A stretch of DNA of 64,000 nucleotides from Hippopus hippopus (Eukaryota > Mollusca > Bivalvia > Cardiida > Cardiidae), in assembly GCA_946811185.2 (NCBI GenBank), contig OX328107.1:15217565-15281564 (forward strand). The letters are read 5' to 3'. A program made the translations under genes and the position numbers. The notes under the pieces were generated by a model that saw nothing but the letters and a program-made list of their open reading frames with translations, ran no database searches and was not told the origin of the DNA. Below, piece after piece: positions 23,301 to 29,300 of the stretch. The first letter of the stretch is position 1, and every line of letters begins with the position of its first letter.

Positions 23301-26300
23301 CATGCTCTGTGAAAATGTGGTTAATACAACTGCAAAAATAATCAACCCAGGTTAGCCTGCGCAGTCCGCGCAGAGTGACCTGTGTCGACAATTTTGCCTT
23401 TGTTAAGTTTTCTGTATGTTAAAGGACCATTCTACCTCCACATTCAGTCGGTTGTTCGACAAAATGGGTTTTATCGATCCATAAAGATTTGACGAAATGC
23501 TTGATATGATGCATCACAGAGATGCATCAAATCCTCTTTTGCCAGAACATTATTTATATGTTTGATGTCGTACAGACTAATGCTCGAATCTATTGTCGAG
23601 CAGAATTTTTGCCCAGTCGGCATTCATACCCATTCGCTTGGCACACTAGACTTGTGCGCTATCCACTGAGCTACCGGACAGCTGTTTTAGTATCCTACTT
23701 CTATACTTTCACTTACCTACATAAAGTGCTGCTGTTGAAGGGTTACTGTTTTCATCCAAGTATACCGTACCTAGGGTAAACATGGGTGTGAACCCGATAC
23801 CGTGAACAATTTGGGCTAACATAAAGACCCCAACATAATTTTCATCATCACTTTTGCAGGTTGGCGGTCCCCCAGGGCTTCCCCCACAGGTGTCCGTGGG
23901 GCCAGCTGGTCCTTTAGCACCTGAAATTAGTTTCCATTTTCTCAATATACGATTTTATCTTTTGCAATAAAGTGTTTAATGAAACAGGTCTCTCGCTACA
24001 GGCCATGGCGAAGGTACGGTAAAAAGCAAAGTAATAGGACTACGGAAACAAACTTTTATTCTAATCAAGCAATATGGAAAAAGCAACCTGAGGAGAGGTT
24101 AAAATATATCTAGGTTAAAAAAAATGTTTAAAAAGTCTCAATTAATGAATTTCTAAAACGGCATTTTGAGAATTATTTTAATACCACGGAAGTATCCTTT
24201 TGCGGTAATTCGCCCTAAACCTCCGCTTACAACCGGAAACAACAAAATCAGACTCCAACTTTGTAAAACAAAATACATGTAAACAGAAATTATGTTCATT
24301 GATTTAACTAGATGCAACATGTACGTTTGTTGTAAGTCTATAAAAAGCCTGATTAGCAGTGTCACGGAAGATAACAAATCAAATGACAGATATGAAAGAT
24401 TCAAGCGCCATTATAAGAAAACGATAAAAGTAGTCTGTAAAAGGCAATGAGTTTACGAAAGGTTTTACCAATTATACTACCAAGGGTGACTCAAAACCTT
24501 TTGGCGGACAGTGTAGAACAAGAGCAGATTGTACAAAAAACGCAGTCTAATCTTGAATATACGTTGTACGATTCAGTAATTTTTCTACGGCGACATGAAC
24601 ATTGAAAACACAATGTTGCTGTTTTTATTGTTGCCAGAAAAGATATGTTTAATTTATGTAGGAGTTTAATCCTTTACTAAACAATCTCGTGTTTAGACAC
24701 CCTGGGGAGAAAAACGTATGAAAACATTGTGGAGAAAAAGGTTAGAACTACGCTTTAACAGACACATCCTATCATTTGAGCCACATTTAATTCATCTGGC
24801 GATGCTTTCAATTTAACAGGATCAAGAGGTATATAGTTAAAATAAATCAGTCAAGCTTTGTAAAGAGAGGGTGCGATGCATCTGAAAAACAGTATCGACC
24901 CGTGTCAGTCCCGGCAGTCTGCTCAGGCTGATCTGGTGCGCAACTTTTTTCTATTGGTAAATTTTCTGTGTGTCAATGGATCATCAAACCTCATGATACA
25001 GCCTTCATTTTTAATAGACAAAATAAATCCTAATCATGAAACGACTTGCTCGATAATACAAAGATGCGTTAACTCCCTTTTTCCCAAAGCACGGCTCTTT
25101 TAAATGTTTTACCCTGGTGGTCATATTTCTCCGCCAGATGTGGAATGATGAAAATAAAAGATCCCAGCGCCATTACGAGAGATCCTGCAGCTATCCATGT
25201 TGGCTTGTTGTAACGGCTACCGATGAAACTAACGAACAGGATCAAAACCAAGGAACCTGAAAATGATTAATCGATTGGTTGGTTGGTTGGTTGGTTGGTT
25301 AGTTGGTTGGTTGATTGACTTTTTGTATATACGTAAGTTTGTTTACGTCGCTTTCAATAGCGTAACAGCCAAATCAAGGCGAAAGTCTACTAATCCATTT
25401 CTTTTCTGTGTTACAAAGTAACAGGTCAGTGAACTGTATTCCCTTGTCAAAGAATACTCTCAAATGGTCAATGGTGCCAAAGTTTGTGGTCAGACCCTAT
25501 TTCATTTGGTAAATATAGTACGCTTACCTAAACTAACGCCGCAAAACGTGCAGATATAATTATAATCATCTGTCCGATCAGGCGACAAAACTATCTGGTT
25601 AAAATAGGCTTCATAAAGCAACATATCGGCCCTTTACAGACTTTATAATGTCCATTTACATTGCAGGCGGTACCGCGTAAATTTATTTGCGCCATCCTCT
25701 GTGAAAAGGGGGCTTATTGCATCTGCAAAAAGTATCGACCGAAGTCAGGCTGCGCACTGCGCGCAGGCTGACCTAGATCGAAACTTTTTCGATGAACCGG
25801 CAAATTGAAACATAATTGATGCTCTTTGCTGGCATTACATACATTCTGAAGTACCGATCCATTTGGCATAACTCGGATGATCCGTTGATCAAGTCCCTCT
25901 GTTGTAGCTCGCAGCTTGATATCCTACTACATGGTACATTTCTTCGCCGAAAGTACACTGTATCACCGTTCTTAAAATCGTAACACTCTACATAGAAAGC
26001 AAACACTAGTCACGATTTTCAGTGAGAATCTTTCTGAATACATTTCCGAAGACAAACAGTTTGTACATTTTTCTTACTCGATCTATCAATTACGTTGGCA
26101 TTTTTCGACGATAGGTTGCTTATTACCTTGGCTGTTGATTCCGTTGCTAATTGATTTACATGATACCGCCATGTTTAAGATCTTGTGACTGGCAGTATTT
26201 CAAAATGGAAACCTCCCCACTCGTTACAACTCGGCCGATTCCGTACCTACATCTAACCTCGTCTGTATAACGGTCGTTTCCATCTGAATTGCCATTCACG

Positions 26301-29300
26301 TGATCTTATACATGGCGGTGCCACTGTCAGTCGTTTAGCAACGACATAAACAACCTCGATGAAGTTATTCACATCTATCTATCTGTCGGTGAAATCGCAA
26401 CTGATAAACCACATTAAAAAATGAATGTACGAACTGTTTGTCAACTGAAATATAGTTAGAAAGATTTCGATAGAAAACTGAGACTCAAGTTTTCTTTTTT
26501 ACAAGGAGCCTTACAATTTTCAGAACGGTAAACCGGTGTATTTCCGGCGATGAAATGTACCGTGTAGGTGCATATCAAGCTACCTGATACAGCCGAGGGA
26601 CTTGATGGCTCCCATCACCCGAGGTATGCCGAATGGGAACCCCCCGTGATACAGACGAGGGTGATACAGACGAGGTTAGATGTAAGTACGGAATTGGCCG
26701 AGTTGTGACGAGTGGTACCGATCGTATGACATTGGATTGATAGCTAAACGGTGTAACCTCGCCGGTTGTGCATTCCCTACTGTCAAACATAATGTCACAT
26801 CTATGCAAGTTGTGCGTGGCTTTACTCTTTACCAATAGGCTGCTTGGCGCGACTCAAGGACCTTTTGCGGACAGTGTAAATTAAGATCAGACTGCACAAA
26901 AAGTGCAGTCTGATCTTAGATCTACACTGTCCGATAAAGAGATATCTTTCTCCAAAAAAACCTTTGAAATAGCAAAATTTGGGGTTTTGCTCTCGGTTTG
27001 AAATTTTCATATCATGTATATAGCAGGATAAGGGTTAAACCCCATAACACTAATTTACAGCAAACGTGTTTGAAAATGTTCTTGTAAAATATGAATGGTC
27101 ATCATGAATAAACCCGTCAGCAAACGCTTAAACCTTAGGCTTGTCCAAATAAAAGCATCTTGCTGACGACGAATAAAATGTTACCCAAGACATGAAATAT
27201 GTCTTTCAAAGAGAAAAAATCATTGTGTGAAAAGAAGAAAATGCTGATTACTAAGAATTTTTCCATCTTCTAACAATGTTTCCAAAAGCCTTCTTCCCCA
27301 GTGTCGTTAAAGCTAGGAAGTGTGTGGTATAGGGTTTAGACATAGAGACATGAAGGGCTGTGGTGAAAGAAAAAATTATGTTGCAGAATAATTTCTCACC
27401 TTGCCATGGTGCTCTCAAAATTGATCGGCAAAATGCACAAAGAAGTCGTCTGCAGTAGCACATGTTGTGACTTAACCATTAGACAGGCTAAACTGCACCT
27501 TATTAGGGGATTAACAATCGATAATTCTTACCGATATCCTGTGAGGCTGGTATAAGAGATGACTTCGAGCTAGTGAGCCCAAATTGCCGTTCTATCCCAG
27601 GCAACCCTGCGTTGGCGATACCATTGATAGCGAACCCCTCTAGGAAACAATACAATACCAGCCAAACTACCAGCAGCCATAATTTGTTGAATATTTGAAG
27701 ACATCTGTAAAACAAGAATTAGAAATTGACAGTTTTGTAGAAAAGTGAACGATGTACACGTAAGTTTAAATCTTAACCACTTGAGAAAATATTAACTCTT
27801 AGGCTGCTACGCGCGACTCACTGACCATATGCGGACAGTGTAGATCAAGATCAGACTGCACAGAACGTGCAGTCTGATCTTGGATCTACACTGTCCGATA
27901 AGGAGATATCATTCCCCAAAACAATACTTAGAAATAGCAATATTTGGGTTTTTACTATCGAATTGAAAATTTCATTTCAGTTATTTAGCATGATAAAGGT
28001 AAGACTTGTCCAAACTGAAAGCATGTATAGATAACAGTTTAATATGTCGCTTCAATGATATGATTTGTTTCCAACAGAATAGGAAACATGGTGTGAAAAG
28101 AAAGAAATGATGATAATCATTGGTTTTAATATGGACGAGTCTAAAATTCTATCATCTAGGAAACAGTTAATCGCATAAGGTTTCTATACTTTTGTAATTA
28201 GGTGTTTATTCTTTATCTGTACTTGATGTGATAGAATTGAAATCGATGAATAATATCATGTTTTATTAGTTTGTGTGGCATATGTAGATTTCAGAGCAGT
28301 TTATGTTGAAAATGTATTTGTAAACGCCCTAAAACCTTCAAGTTTGCAAAATTGTTAAACCTTGTAAATAGGTTAAGTCATTTAGATTTAGCCATTTTAA
28401 TAAGCAAAGTTTTGCTCGAAGATCAACATACTGTAAACAAAATTAATATTTTTGAAGAATAACATCAAGTAGATATTCTGTATGGAAATGTCTTCATTAT
28501 TACATTTATTCACATTTATGTCATTGTTATCTCTCTTCCATAAACGTAGATTCACTTGCTGTCATTCTTAATACCATTATCATCATCTGTATTTTCTGTA
28601 ATATTATATAAGTTCTATGAGACTATTCAATTGCAAGTTTTTGTTTTATAATTGCAATATGTACGGCTATAAACTCCACAGTTTATATTGATAAAGTACA
28701 GTGTGTCTTTCTTATAGGCGGCACCCTGTAAAAGAATTTTAATCTATCTAGCTATTCAAATCAAATCGTCACATAGTATGATTCCATGCTGTATCATGAG
28801 ATAGAACGGTCCTCTGACATGCAGAAAGCTTACCAGTAGCAAGAAGTCTCGACCTAGGTGAGCCCGCACGGAATGCGTTAAAGCATTAAACCATCCTTGC
28901 TCAGAGCATGACATATTAATTTATATTAATTGTCTTTGAATTTCGAAAGCCATCACTTATCTGAAGTGCTTTTAAGTACAGAATGCTGAGAAAAGGTTTT
29001 CAAAATGAAAACCATGAATGTACTTACTTTGGTTTAAAGGGTCCATAACCGAATCTTGTATCAACTGTAGGTAACTTACTGTCCTCTTTTGTCGGAATCT
29101 ATAAATATACCACAGACAGTGAGACACTTTAAACATTAGACTCATCAACAGTAAAGGGGTGAAATGTATAAATTCGGTTCACTAAATTCGAGAATTTTTC
29201 AGCGTAGCTGAATGTGCTGACTTTTGACCTACTTTTTGGTACTGATAACAAATGAATAAACAGAAATTTGTGATTGGTCAGAAACATCCTTACCCAATTT

